The translations under genes were made by a program, and so were the position numbers. Shown piece after piece: positions 13,858 to 26,900 of a DNA stretch of 64,000 nt (within the stretch, counting starts at the first letter, position 1; each line of letters begins with the position of its first letter). The stretch is taken from positions 14,129,777 through 14,193,776 of the forward strand of contig NW_024881303.1 in assembly GCF_018691265.1 (NCBI RefSeq), given 5' to 3'. This stretch comes from Tyto alba (Eukaryota; Chordata; Aves; Strigiformes; Tytonidae). The notes below the pieces were generated by a model. The model searched no databases, was not told the DNA's origin, and saw nothing but the letters and a program-made list of their open reading frames with translations.

Positions 13858-16800
13858 CCACAGAAAGATTAACATAATTTGTTATTAATTACTCCATCTT
13901 TCAATCTCACCCCTAAGTACTTCCAAGTAATTCAATCATTTGCTTGATATTTTCTCCAGAAACTAAAATTCTGTAATTCCCTACTCTATCTCCCCCTATT
14001 TTAAAGAGAAGTGGGCACTGGTTTTGCCCTTTTCTTGTCTTCTTGAGGCTGTTATTTATCCAAAAGCTCTCAGTGACAGTCATTAATAGAATTACACTGT
14101 AATGATCGCACTACTATGAATTCTACATTACAGTGTAATAATAAATAAAATTCATGCAAACACCCTGAGCATCTTATTCACCTCTATACTTTTTAACCTC
14201 CTTCTCTCTCCTATTTTAGGCTGTTACATTACTGTTTGATGCAGATATTAACCATGCTAACTTTCTGACTGGTCTAAGGAGCAATCACAATACATTCATC
14301 TTAAGAGCTCAGACTCTCCAATTAATACTTTGAAATACAACTCTCTCATTCTCTCATCCCCCGAAGTGAAATTCAATCAAACATCTCTTTTTGGAAACTC
14401 AGTACAGTGTTCTGAAGAGTTTGGCATTATTAGATGTATACATTAATTTCATTCTACTGCCATGTCACAGAAAATGAGAAAAAAGCTGGAATGCAGAAGA
14501 GCAAAGCAGCACCAGACAACATACTCAAAAGGGGAGGATCACAAAGTTACAGAAAGGAAACTCACCTATTGCTAGAACTGAAATTTATGCACAATACACA
14601 GAATCTAAGTCAGACTGCTTGTCATACAAACATGCCTGAGCCCAGCAAAATGATTTTTCCTAACATTTAGATGATTACACTCCTCAAATCCTTCCCTTTT
14701 AGGTATCCAGGCTACAGGGCTGAAGTGCTGAAGCACATTCTCTACACAGTTATGAAACCTCTATAACTGTAAACCTTTCAGAACCTCAGAAATTTAGGAA
14801 AAATATCCGAGTGATGGAACAGATCACTGTAGAAGATGATATGGTTCAAAACAGTTCATGCAATTCAGTATTTTAGAGCAATAAATTTAACCCTGAGCCC
14901 TTTTCTGTACAAATTTTTAGTGTGTTTTACTACTATGAGCAGAATTTGCTGCTTTCCAGGCTGTAACCATGCCATGATGGAACCTAGCCCTATGGTTTGG
15001 GAAATCTGGCTTCAGTGTTTGCTGGAGACCCTGCTCCACCTTTCTGGAAGTCGGTATTTACCGTTATGTATATTTGTCTCTACAAATATTCAGTTTATTA
15101 ACATTAAACATTCAAATTTTGAGGGCCTTGTTTTATATATTGTAAAAGATGTCCTTAGAGCAGAAGATTCCCTTATCCATAACAGAATACAACAGGTGTA
15201 ATTCATTGTGTATATATTTATTGCATTTTAGTTCCTGAAGTCAGCGTAACAAAAATTCAACCAACTCATATACTGTAGAAAATTATATCCTCTAAAAATC
15301 TATTTGGCTAATTGAGGGGAAAATCCATGCCACGTATAATTTTCCTGTATGAAACGTTGTTATTCCAAAGCAGAAAGCAAATGTTTTTCTCAATCTTTAA
15401 TTTTCACAATTTCAGTAACAATATCTACTACATCTTTGCAGTGTGTTTTATATTCTTAAAGTGCTTTAATTCAATACTTCATTCATTAAAGGCTCACCAG
15501 TAACACACAGTATGAAAAAAAATCTTTAAAATTATCTTGAACATATGTTTCTGCTCCTTTACTCTGCAGCCTACTGTGAAACTGCTCAGCTATGAAATCA
15601 GATATTTTAAAGGCTATTTAATATTGTGAATTTTTCACAGAACATCAGCACGGTTAGTGAGCACAGGATGCTTCTGTAACTGTGTTTAGTGGTCCTTGGG
15701 ATCACATTCCTACCTGCATAGACCAAAACCATTCACGTCTTTACATTAATCTGTAAAGAAAAGTGAAGCCTAAGACTTACAAGGACATAAGAGTAATCTT
15801 GCTAAGCAGAACAAATTTCCATACTGTGTTTACAAAAAGATATGAGACAATATATTAAAAAAAAAAAACCACCTCATTACAGTCACAATGTCTCTCATGC
15901 ACAACAGTAAGGAGAACATTAGGTTAATCTGACATAATTTGTTCTTAACAAATCAAAGTTGGCAGTTACTTATCCATTGTATCTTGGTGTGCTTACAAAT
16001 TGTTTTATTATTTTTCCAAGAACTAAAGTTATACTGACTATATGTGTCTCCTAATTTTTTCCCCTACATAGTCACAACTTTCTGGCATGTAAAGGTGCTT
16101 GAAATATTAAATCATTGAAAATGTCCCCAGATAAGCATTTTTCTCTCTTCTTTTTGCAAAGACTTTACATTAGTGAGTATAAAAAGTAAAATGCTGTTAC
16201 CTCCTAGCTGGAGAGTGACCATGAAACTGTGTTCAACATATTACTTAAAATTACTGAATCTGGGGGGGAACCTTTGACCTCACATCAAAGATGCCTGTAT
16301 GCATTCAAAAGAAAAAAAATAAAATCAATTTAAAAAAAAAATCTATCAACTGGGCTTTTTTTCTGAGGTGTCATATAAAACCTTCATGCATATTAAAACA
16401 GCATACTATCTGGATAGTACTGGGAAAGAAGGGGAGGAATAGGAAAAGAAAGTTACAGCTCTCCTGAGGCAATGTCTATGTATGAGCAGTAAAACTCCTG
16501 TGTGAACAAACATAATTACATTAACAACAATAATGTTAATAGGACTACATAATATATAATAATATATGAATATATAATTAAACTAGATGCTACATAATAA
16601 TAATGCTAATAGGACTATCTATAGGACTACCAAGTTAAAATATAAAAGAAAATATAGAAAAGCGAATTTGGAACATCCTCTTGGAGGTACAAAATGTTTA
16701 ATTAAGAAGCTCTCAAAATAATTTAAAATAAAACAAGTTAAAACCCACCAAACTGGATTTAAGTGACCACACTATATATACTCTGAATATTCCTTCAAAA

Positions 16801-17889
16801 TCAACAGCTTAATTTCAGTATTCTGGCCATGGTAATGTGAAAACTTTAAATTTAAATTCCCCATTATAACCCTGAGGAAGTTATATCTGAAATCAAGTTC
16901 AGTCCATGAACTAAAATACAACTGCAGCATTTGGCAACATAGGAAATGTGCCAAAATTTACTGGAACATTCCCTCTGTCATAATATTAAAGAAATGAAAA
17001 GTATCTACAATATGCAAATAGTATCAACCCAGCCAACGTTCTGCCTATGCTATTGTAGCAATTCATTTGTGACTAATGAAAAATCCACTGATGAATAAAA
17101 CATATATTCCAAAAATAAAATAGTTATAAATAAATTTTAAAAATACAATTACCCTTCTGAAGTTGGTAGAGCATCTCCATTACATCTGGATGTAACAGAA
17201 GTAAAATGTCAAATGCACTTGACCTAGAATTGTTTTAAAAGCAATTTTTTTTTTCAGTGCTCTCTGAATATAGCACTACTTACTACTCTGTAATTAACAA
17301 AGTGTCTGAACTATCACTAGTAGAAAATGAATGTGCCATTAGTAGAGATGAACAAAACCAAGGAGTCTCACTGGTTCAGACCACTGCATTATTATCACAT
17401 TTGTGAAACCTTTCAAAAAGCTTTATTTTTATAAAGAAATAATGCATATAAAATAGTACGATGGAAAAAAAATTAAGCAGTAACCTATACAGACAGCTCA
17501 GTTGCAGTTTTTGGATCTACTAATATTTATGGAATCCCATAATGCAGTACTAAACTTGCCTCATGCAAACTGTAGCCATTGAATCACTCGTGAAAAACAC
17601 ATGAATAAACTTGAGTTTCTTAAACATTCTATGCATACTTTGGATCAGACCCATACTCTGAATACGTACAACAATTTTCAAGAAAACTTTATCTGTGGAC
17701 AGTCTTAGCTTGACATCCTGGTGTTAGGACAATAGGTGATCATTTAAGTTAATAAATGATGATGTATATGAAATTAATTTAGTAAAAGAAGACTTTTATA
17801 ACAGCATCTATTTTCACCAAATTAGGACAAGTGAACCCCTTGTACCTCAATAATTTGAATTATTTTATTTCCCTGTTCATCACAGTAAC

Positions 17890-18415
17890 AACAAATCATG
17901 TAGGTTGTACCTCCAGGGGTCATCTAGTCCAAACCCCTATTCAAAGTAGGTCCAGCTGCAGCAGGTTACTTCAGAGTCTGTCCATGAAAATCTGGAGTTT
18001 CTCCAAGTATAGAAACTCCACAGCCTCCCTGGACAGCCTGTTTTAGTGTTTGATGAGCCCTGAGTTGAGCCAAAAAGTCTCCTGTGTTCCTACATTTGTC
18101 CTTTGCCTCTCATCACTTCACTGCGTATCTCTGAGAAGAGAATGGAATCATCTTCTCTGTACTAAGTAAACACTTAATAATCTGGCCCAGGATGAAGTTA
18201 ACCTTCTTTGCTGCAAGAGAACACTGGGGATCCATATTCATATTCAGCACCAGGACCTCCAGTTATTTTTCAGCAACGCTGCCTTCTAGCCAGTTTAACA
18301 CCAGCCTGTTTTGTTGCACAGGATTACTCCATTCCAGATATAGGACTCTGCACTTGTCCCTATTGAACTTCATGAGGTTCCTATCAGCCCATTTTTCCTG
18401 CTCGCAGCATCTTAG
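17890..18415 (-). mobile_element. CR1 LINE fragment (3' end)
   Basis: On the plus strand this reads as the complement of a CR1 3' part. GGGGTCATCTAGTCCAA near 17916 is the complement of the CR1 tail motif TTGGACTAGATGACC. The sequence then passes through the 'leading edge' CTCCACAGCCTCCCTGGACAGC region and reaches CACTTGTCCCTATTGAACTT. The sense 3' end (ATGATTTGTTG-type repeat) lies near 17890, so the element is in minus orientation, the same direction as WDR25. It is 5'-truncated at about 18415, as most CR1 copies are, and carries only the 3' part of the element. CR1 is the dominant LINE of birds and other sauropsids. Confidence 0.88.
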
Positions 18416-21134
18416 TTCTTCTTATATATAAGAATTTTCATTAAATACACTTGGCAAGGGAAAGCGGTCTGATGGTGTAAAACTGCAGGATAAGATTGCA
18501 TGGAAGTGTCTTCTATCCTTGCATCAGGATTTCTATGCCAACAACAAAAATTCTGCTTTGTGATTAATGAGATTCCAGTGTTTGATTCTATTCTGATGTT
18601 GTTCATATCACAAAGATTAAAAAAAAGGAAATCACTCCAGAAAATGCAGTATCCTAGGACAAGGGATACCCAAACTTAAGTCCAAGCTTAGAAACAAAAT
18701 TTCCTGGAGAATTTATTCTAGCACTGTTTGTTACAACAATGCTAGCACATTCCTTTGAAGAATCTTGTAGCTAGCTGTCGTCAGACGCTGAACAAACAAT
18801 TAGCTGAGTCTACACACAACAGTTTTGATTTAATAGAACAGAAACTATGTTCCTAACAGAAAAACAACACAAAATGACAAAAAAAAAAAACCAAACACCT
18901 GAGCAACCCAATATCATGCAGGTACTAAACTGTATTTGCAACCTTTTCTAAACTTTTAAAAGTAATTCTCTTCAAACCATTAGGTTTCTTTTTGTGAAGG
19001 ACATGTAGCAATTTTTATAACACAGATGTAATACATAAAATCTGTATTGAAAATAAAGACAAGAAAGATTAGACTTTAGCAAACATGACTAGAACGATGT
19101 TGAACCAGAACAACACACACAAGAGGGAAGAGCACAGAGCCTTAAAGACAGCATTATTTATAAAATCCCAATGGCATGCATTTACTGCATTGAAACACGG
19201 TGGTAGTTAGTTCAGTCTAGCAATGGAAAGTAATTAAGACCGAAGTACAAGAAAGTATCTAAAAGTCTTCTGTGAAAGAACAGTACTAACGTCTATCTGA
19301 AGTTAATCAAAGAAGAAATCATCTCAGCACTGATGAAGAGTGAGGAGGAACGAATGATTCAGTGAACTAATGTAAATCAAAATCTTATAGCTGCCTTAGT
19401 GTTTTTCAAATGGAAATGAGGCTTTTTATATCAAATTGATTTGGATTCCAGAGGCAAACTGCATGCCCTGTTTCTCTGAAAAGAATTGACTGAAATGTAT
19501 GGAGGAAAAAAAAGAGTAACTTTACAACAGCGAAGTAAATCAGAAGCTGTACTGCATGTGTAGAAAATCAGAATAAAATTCTGATCACTCACATCATACT
19601 TTTCCAAATGAGGTGTGTATCACAAAGTCAGGTCCAAACATCAACACTACAACTGCAGTTCACAGGAGCTACAAGGAACCCCGTGTCCTTGAAATAAGGC
19701 AATAATGAATATCTGGTATTTTCAAGGATTATAAGCATTCACTATGCCTTTACACATGCAGTTTATTTAAGTAGTTAGAAATACTTCATAACTCACATGT
19801 CAGTAAGGAAAGAATAATTTATAAGCTTATCTGTTTTGAAACTAGGTAAATACAATTTGTTATTGTTATCATTGCCTAAAACACTAGAAATACCTTCTTT
19901 CAAATGCACCACTACAATCAACTTAATTCAGATTACTATCTCATTAATGGATAGTTAAGTCAAAGAGATGTTAGAAATTAAAATATATGATTAAAATCAC
20001 ATATCTTTCCTATTTGCTCTATGATTTTATAAAATGAGATTTTCCCCACCGTAGTCCCTTCAAATGACTCAAGCATATAAAATCTATTTTACTGCTATAA
20101 ATCTCATTAAGAAGGTAGCCATTCTGTTTAGAATTTGTAAGCACTATAGTCAAAATTAAATCCAGCTGGATTAGTAAAATTCAGTTATAAGAGACTAGAA
20201 ATGAGAAGACTGCTGCAATGTGACAGAATAAAAAAAAAAAAAAAGACAAGAAGTCTAACGAAGTAATGATTTGGTATATTAACCTCATGTACTACGACTA
20301 CATCAGATATATAAAGCTCTTTTTCCCATTAAAAAACCTGAATATTCTTGAAACATCAATATTCTGTAACTGTGTCACATGTTTTACATTTCCAAACTAC
20401 AACAGCTCCGTTCCAGCCATCACTGAAATTAAATAATATTTTTGGTATAACAAATGTTGAGAAAAGTAAATTCTTAGAGCATAGAAAAGAATCTTCATTT
20501 CATGTGAACAATATTCACAAATTTCCTTGGCCACTTTCACAGTTCATCTGAATAAGGCTTCTGCTCTCCAGATACTCACATACAATGTACTTCTTAGTTT
20601 TATGTAAGAGAAACCCCTCCTAGAAAAGAACTGCTTGTAATTTTTGTAAGGATTTCTTTTGCAGAGTTACAAAAAAATATTGCAACTTTGCAGGAGCTAA
20701 ACATTTAAAAATAAACTAAGTGGAAAAATTAAATAGCATCTCTTCAGTTCACAGGGTACTATTTTAGGCCTAATCCTTCTTTTATACACACACAGAGGTG
20801 TCCTGTTACGCAGAGCCCCAGTGAATCCTGCCATATGAATGCTGGTAACATAGATAAAGGAGAGAAGAAGCTGCTAGAAGCACTTTAGCTTGTAAAGGAG
20901 ACATGAGGAGAGACAGCATCCAGAAAATTAGTTATTAAGATCATAACAACCAAATCCCAAATCAAATTCACAACTGCATCAAATCAACAAAGGCTCAGCC
21001 TCCATGTTTTTTTTTAGTGAAGACACATTTCAAGAATTCTAACTTTGATCTGAACCAGAATATGGTTAACAAGATCCAAATTTATCTGTACTCAGAAAAG
21101 ATAGGACTCTAATGCACCCTTATATGACCTTTAC

Positions 21135-21282
21135 CTGTTTCTACATCTGTTAAATGCAGCATGGAATCAAAGCCTCCACTGAGGATCTTTCTTCCACAAC
21201 ATGACCAACAGGCAGCTCGAACAGCACAGGAGTGACAGGAGTATGTTTTTAAACAGCACCCTGTATCTACAGCATCCCATAC
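21135..21282 (-). CDS. WDR25: WDR25 exon 3: end of WD blade 1 and blade 2
   Basis: This coding exon of 148 nt encodes residues 240-288 plus the first base of codon 289. It opens with VWDAVDTG, which completes the blade begun in exon 2, and carries [17 protein letters not shown], the end of the next blade. The acceptor is CTTCTTTTTAAG (AG at 21284-21283) and the donor is CAG|GTAAAG (GT at 21134-21133). Entry is phase 0, matching exon 2, and exit is phase 1, matching exon 4. It lies 38.1 kb downstream of exon 2, so intron 2 makes up most of the window. An oddity is seven cysteines in about 25 residues just after DTG, more than I recall for the mammalian protein. The start of the longer open frame at 21321 is intronic and is not used. 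Confidence 0.95.
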
Positions 21283-24200
21283 CTTAAAAAGAAGGATAAG
21301 GACAACTTTATAATGAATCACAATATTTTTTTCAGTGTACTGATAAGCAGCTACAGCAAATCATTGCAGCTGGGAAAGCTTTGCATTCTGAAGTCGTATC
21401 TGCTAAACTGTAAACATCTCTTTGAAATAATTGCATGGTTGATTAGAATTAGGGCATTTTATTAACAAGGCACAAATCAGTAATACATTTTTATGACTTG
21501 TATTATTTCTTGAAATGTCTACATTGTTCTCACTGGCAATTCATGTTATACTTTACCATTCATAATGCTGCCCTACCTATGTGCAGGGATGTATCAAAAT
21601 ACATTTTCCCTTTATACCATTTTCCTTCCAGATTTTTGTCTCTATCACATCTTGCTTTCCATAAAGAGGAATCCCAGTAGATTACAGCTTTCACATCTGT
21701 CTATAGATAGGCTATTATGTTTCTCACTCAGTTTGTAATTTTAAGTAGAGTGTTACCTTAAGTTCACTGAGGCAGCAGATAAGAATACCATCATGCAGCT
21801 ACATGCAGATTTCTAAGGACTGATCTAAGTTCTCTCACTTTTCAGTTTCCTCTGGACAGAATTAGGTTGATGCTGGGCATTTCTGAAAAGCCTATTCTAT
21901 TAGTTATCCATTTTTTTTAAGTATGTAACAACTAATATTTTCAGAACATAAATGGTTCTACTCATATTTTTAAATACTTTTTAAAGAAAAAGGTAATTGT
22001 TTCCAAACAACATATTTTAGAAAACAGAAGTAGTCCGAATTACAATTTCAGTTATAAAATATAGTTCACAATAATCAAAAGTACATCCTTCTCATGGTGT
22101 TCCTTTTGTCATAGTTTTATGATAAAATTAGATGTTTAGCAAGAAATGGCCCATATAAAGATCCAGTCTGTTCACTTCTGTGAGAGAAGTCTAAATATCA
22201 ATACTATTTCTCCTGTGAATATTCTGCTTCAGTAAAAGCTAGATTATAAAATATCTTATCATTGTACAATACAATATAATACCTGTTGAGTTGTCTAATA
22301 AAATGTATAACAAATGCTATAACCATACCAGTAAATCCTACATTTTATTACTTCTAATACTTGTAGTACAAATAAATCAACGGTTTGACAGTGCTTCATG
22401 AAAGTTTTATCGCAGTTTCACTAAATCCAAAGCAGTTTATTGCTTTAAAGTCACCATTTTACTTCACGGTATTTCTCTTTGCGATTAGTCATTTTCATCC
22501 TGCAAAACCAACACTGCCTATGAACTTAGAAGGTCATTCTGATTTTTTTTCTATTCTAATCAATTTCTCAATTCTAAGATTGTTTATATAATGCTTGGAA
22601 CAGACTAGGCAATTAACAGAATAGAAAAAAATGACTTTTTTTTTTTAAGATCGATCAAATTCAACCTTTATGAATACGGCACAAGAGCACTGAAGTTAGT
22701 ATCAAAATAAAACTGACTGCATGTTTGTGCACTTTAAAGGATGTTAAAAACAAAACCAACTTGGGAAATCAGAAAAGATAAGTAGATGTTTGCTATCTTG
22801 TAGCAACAGCACAATTCACAATACAGGAGAATGTAAAGGGGAAGAAAAAAGCAAGACTTTTGGTAACGTATTTTTAACTTCAATTATATTTTCTTCTTAC
22901 TGGACAAAAAGGACTTGCTGACAAAATCATTATTATATAGTCCACACTCAGAAGACAACATTCCATTATAGAAAATTATTTCATCAAAGTATCTTCTAGA
23001 ACAGAACACAGTTCTGCAATGCAAAGCACCAATTATCATTAATTAGTTGAAAAGTCAGTTAAAACTGGAACCGTGATGGACATACCCTAAGTATTCTACC
23101 CCACCCACAAGAAAATAAATCAGGAAAATTTTAATATTAAACTGCTTTTGAAAGTAAGTTTCTCTGCTTTAATGAGTTTTAATGATCATTACAAGCTTCA
23201 CAGTATTAAAAAAGGGTTAACTGTGTCTTGGAGGGCTTTTAATACGAGGAAGCTAATGAATGAATCAAGATGAAAGGAAAAACAGGTGGTACACGCTTCA
23301 GATATTTTTCTGTCATGTTTTAGAGATTAAGTATGAAAACTCAATTTTCACAAAAAAGATGAAGTAAAGCAAGTTCAACAGCACTTCTGAGTTCCCACTC
23401 GATTAAAAAAGGCTGTATAAATGGAAAAAGCCTAAAGCTGCACATTTCCCTCCATTATGTGAAACGGAACAAACGACTGACTGTAGCGGAGGAGATCCCT
23501 GACCACACACAAGGGACAGGTTGCTGAATACCACATTTCTCTCCACTGTTAGGCTTTCCATCAGCCCTTTTTGCTCAGGTAACGGTGGCGTTGCAATGCC
23601 TTCAGGAATTAGAGCTGCACGGGCAATGTAGTTTTGACTGAGGAAATTAACTTAGTCTATTGCCAATTAATGTAAACTTTTAATTACAGATTCAGGTATT
23701 GAGGAGAAAAGACCAAGAGTTAAACGAGCACTTAGGGCAGCACCTTCCCCCGCAGGCCCCCTTCAGTCCAGCACTTCCCCTCCCCTAGTCCTACCCCAGC
23801 TCCACCTGCTTTCACCGGGCGTTGCACTTGGTCCCTTCCACATCCCTTCAGTGAGACAACGGCCACTGCAGGAGGCTGGGCTCAGGGCCTAGAGGTTTCT
23901 TGTTGCCTCTCCTTGCATCTTGCTCTTTTTGCCTCCTGCTCATTGCTTCCTACTGCTCCTCTCTCCAAATGCACATCACTTCCCCTGTGTCCTCCCATTG
24001 CCTTCTGTGTGTCCTCACATGTGTCCTCGTGGCTGACCCCTTTCTTCAGTATGTGTGAAGAGAGGCACCACATGCTCCTCGGAAGAGCTCTGGCCCACAG
24101 CGAGCTGTTTTCATCCATTTCAGCGCAAGCTGGAGCCAGCTGTAGCAGCACAGGGCAGCTCACACCCTGGTCCCACACTGGCGACCCCTGCAGCCCCCGC

Positions 24201-24431
24201 TGCCAAATCCCACAGTTAATGCCCCATACAAGCTGTCAGTTCAGACAAAGAGTTAGAACAGACGTCCATCAAGATATGGTCCAATGCAAATTCACTGGAG
24301 CCCACAAATGTGCTTTTAAATAATGCTGAGAGGTGCCACTTCTGCTGTGGCTTCACAGCCTAATGGAAAGAGAAGACAGACAAAGCAGCAGAAGAGGATG
24401 GCAGACCCTGTCCTGCTGTGCAGTGGCAATG
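21283..24431 (-). other. WDR25: WDR25 intron 2, part beside the ERV
   Basis: AT-rich up to about 23470, then increasingly GC-rich, with a distinct tract at 23740-24430 ending exactly where the retrovirus begins. No exon or known repeat was recognised. Confidence 0.7.
23740..24430. other. GC-rich tract of unknown origin next to the ERV
   Basis: About 700 bp of C-rich (plus strand) sequence with overlapping open frames on both strands (23913-24323 plus, 23882-24178 minus). Neither frame resembles a protein I know; both are rich in Ser/Cys/Pro or their complements. It may be an older repeat, a nested non-coding exon or a CpG-decayed regulatory element. Confidence 0.35.
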
Positions 24432-24436
24432 CTCTG
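24432..24436 (+). repeat. Target site duplication, left copy
   Basis: CTCTG immediately before the 5' LTR stub. The same five bases follow the 3' LTR, and the flanks beyond do not match. Confidence 0.7.
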
Positions 24437-24461
24437 TCTGATAAATAACAGAAGAATTTTG
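24437..24461 (+). repeat. 5' LTR stub
   Basis: The 25 bases TCTGATAAATAACAGAAGAA and onward match the start of the 3' LTR at 27829 with two differences, one of them in the terminal TG. Similarity fades after 24461. By 24531 the sequence is already protease, so nearly the whole LTR, primer-binding site and gag were lost in one or more deletions. Confidence 0.8.
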
Positions 24462-24917
24462 TAGGGGCTAAAGGCGAAGGGGTTTCGGTCTCAGTTAGAA
24501 AGAATGTGTTAATACAAGGAGAAGATCAGTATGTTGTTAATGCCAGGGGTAGGATGTAATTTGCTAGGTAGAGATATACATGTGCAGTTAGGAATAGGTG
24601 TGGTGCTGGATGAAGGAAAAATGGTGGTTAAATTACTAGAATTATGGGAGGAGGATGAGAGGGAGGTGAAACCTGAGGTTTGGGCCAAGGAAGAGAATCG
24701 GGGAGGGTCGAATATTCTCCCCATTAAGGTAACAATAGACGATGAGTCATGCCCTATCAGGGTAAAACAATATAATATATCAAGAGAAGGGAAAGAAGGA
24801 TTTAAACCAGTGATGGAATCCTTACTGCAGGATGGCACCCTTGAACCTTGTATGTCTCCCCATAACACTCCTATACTTCCAGTAAAGAAAACAGGTGGAA
24901 CTTTTACTTGTTTGTAA
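24462..24917 (+). pseudogene. ERV protease C-terminus and start of reverse transcriptase (truncated)
   Basis: The frame opens within the end of a retroviral protease (the residues NLLGRD are the usual C-terminal landmark). It passes through a linker into the RT N-terminus, where a stretch ending EPCMSPHNTPILPVKK is the conserved fingers motif of class I elements. It stops at 24915-24917 soon after this motif. The protease active-site DTG region is absent, as is the rest of the polymerase, including the YxDD catalytic box. The ATG at 24531 is not a natural start. The 24462-24530 part is transitional sequence I could not assign. Confidence 0.85.
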
Positions 24918-25765
24918 ATGCGGAAAATGGAGTGGCTCATGGAGTGTTGGTTCAGGATTGGGGAGGGCAAAAGAAACCAGTAGCTTCTCTCAAAACTGTT
25001 AGATCCTGCGAGTCGAGGGTGGCCGACCTGTATACAGGCAGTAGCTGCCACAGCAATTTTGGTGGAGGAAAGTAGAAAATTAACATTTGAAGGTACTATC
25101 ATTGTGCATACTCCACACCCAGTGAGGAACATGTTGAGTCAGAAAGCTGGAAGGTGGTTAACAGACTCAGGGATGTTGAAATACGAAGCAATACTGATGG
25201 ATCAGATTGATCTCACGTTAGTAACAAATAGAAACATTAATCCCTCACAGTTTCTATATGGGGAGGATGTTCAGGAACCAGAACATGACTGTTTGGATAA
25301 GTTACCAAACAAAAATAAGAGAAGATGTTAGATGAATCTTTGCACTATGGGGAAAAACTATTTACTGATGGGTCCTCTCAATACCTAGAAGGGAAAAGAA
25401 TATCGGATTATGCAATTATCGAGGGGCAGAAGATGGAAGTGTTAGAAAAAGGGAAATTACCTGCTGGGTGGTCAGTGCAAGTCTGTGAACTCTATGCCCT
25501 AAAACAGGCATTGGTATATTTGAGAGATAAGGAAGGGACAGTGTACACAGACTCAAAGTATGTATTTGGAGTGGTCCACACATTTGGAAAAATATGGGAA
25601 GAAAGAGGGCTTATAAATACAAAAGGTAATGAGCTAGTACACAAGCAGCTGATCAGAGAAGTTTTAGAAGCCCTGAAGCTCCCTACAGAAATTGCAATTG
25701 TGCATGTGAAAGGACATCAGAGGGGAGCATCGATGGAAATAAGGGGGAATAATTTAGCAGATTAA
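24906..25765 (+). pseudogene. ERV RT connection and RNase H domains (frameshifted)
   Basis: After the polymerase-core deletion, sequence resumes in the RT connection domain, with a frameshift near 24990. The frame then continues through 25059-25331. RNase H follows at 25325-25765. It keeps the four acidic positions expected of the fold: D15 in TDGS, E55 in CELYALKQ, D76 in YTDSKY and D146 in NNLAD, where the frame ends at a stop. Retention of these residues shows the family, not activity, since the polymerase that would deliver it is missing. Confidence 0.88.
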
Positions 25766-26900
25766 GTAGCCAGAGAAGCAGCTACAGAATCATCATCAGT
25801 AGTTTTACTGGTAGTAACACTGGGGGATTATGAGAATTTAGCCCTGAATTTCACAGAAGAAGAGGAGAAGGATATACTTAAAAATAGGGGGTGAAAAAGA
25901 TCCAGAATGAAAATGGACTTTACCAGATGGAAGGCAAATGTTAAATAAAACATTATCATAAGAAATTCTGTCATTAATACATCAGAAAATACATTGGGGA
26001 ATGCAAGCACTTTGTGATCATTTTCTTAGACAATATGGGTGTATAGGAATATATACGGAGGCTAAACAACTAGTTGATCGATGTCTGATTTGTCAAAAAG
26101 TGAACAAAAAGGTAGTGAGAAAAAAGGTGGCTGGGGAACAGGAGCTAGCTGTACAAAGCCTCCAGGTAGACTTCACAAAGCTACCTCAAGTACAAGGGTG
26201 GAAGTATTTGTTGGTATTAGTGTCTCACTTAACTCATTGGTTGGAAGCAATCCCCCACACCAAGGGCAATGGCAAGCATGGTATCCAAGGTGTTATTGGA
26301 AAACATTATCCCCAGATATGGATTAATAGAAAGAATAGACTTGGACAGAGGAACACATTTCACTTCTGGAAGAGGAGAAAGAATGAATCAAACTTTAAAA
26401 CAACCCTTGACTAAGTTAATGATTGAGACTCAGATGTCTTGGATTAAATGCCTGCCGTTGGCCTTATTAAGGATCAATACTCAGCCACAAGTGGACCTGG
26501 GAATTTCTCCCTATGAAATGATGTTTGTATTGCCGTATATGAGTAATTACAGGGATATTGTCACCCCTGAAGTAGGAGATCAGTATGTGAGAAAGTACGT
26601 GATAACAATAGCTAACACCTTAACAAAACTAAGAAAGGGCTTCTGCCTCAAACACTACCATTGGATTTTAATATCCACAATGTAAATCCAGGTGATTGGG
26701 TATTGATAAAAGTGTGGAAAGGTTAATCATTAACTCCCGAGTGGGAAGGTCCATTTCAGGTGCTGCTGACCACCGAGACAGAGATCCGAACAAAAGAAAA
26801 GGGGTGGACTCTTGCCTCCTGAGGAAAAGGACTGGTGGAAAAGCCTCAGGAGTGGACTGTGGTACCATCCACTGATCATCTACAAGTCACCCTCAAAAGG
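25766..26900 (+). pseudogene. ERV integrase with collapsed catalytic core
   Basis: A zinc-binding remnant is visible around 25990-26100, including CLICQK. It is followed by the first catalytic Asp in LQVDFTKL (codon near 26169). After a frameshift the second Asp appears in DRGTHFTS and the Glu in GERMN. Only ten residues separate the second Asp from the Glu, against 35 in the family, so about 75 nt of core is missing in frame. The C-terminal beta-barrel region is recognisable from 26688 to about 26810 but interrupted by stops. Functionless. Confidence 0.85.

Larger units (their letters stand above)
10993..21134 (-). other. WDR25: WDR25 intron 3
   Basis: A 10.1-kb AT-rich intron with phase-1 boundaries. 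It holds the solo LTR at 13215-13852 and the CR1 fragment at about 17890-18415. Apart from these and short A-runs (12546-12560, 20229-20243) I see nothing recognisable. The open frame at 14836-15201 has no coding signature. Confidence 0.85.

Noticed and set aside
14836..15201. 121-codon plus-strand frame
   Set aside because: No recognisable domain, no splice signals with coding change at the edges, located in ordinary intron.
24509..25132. Long minus-strand open frame of 207 codons
   Set aside because: It is the antisense shadow of the ERV protease/RT segment, whose plus-strand residues match conserved retroviral motifs.
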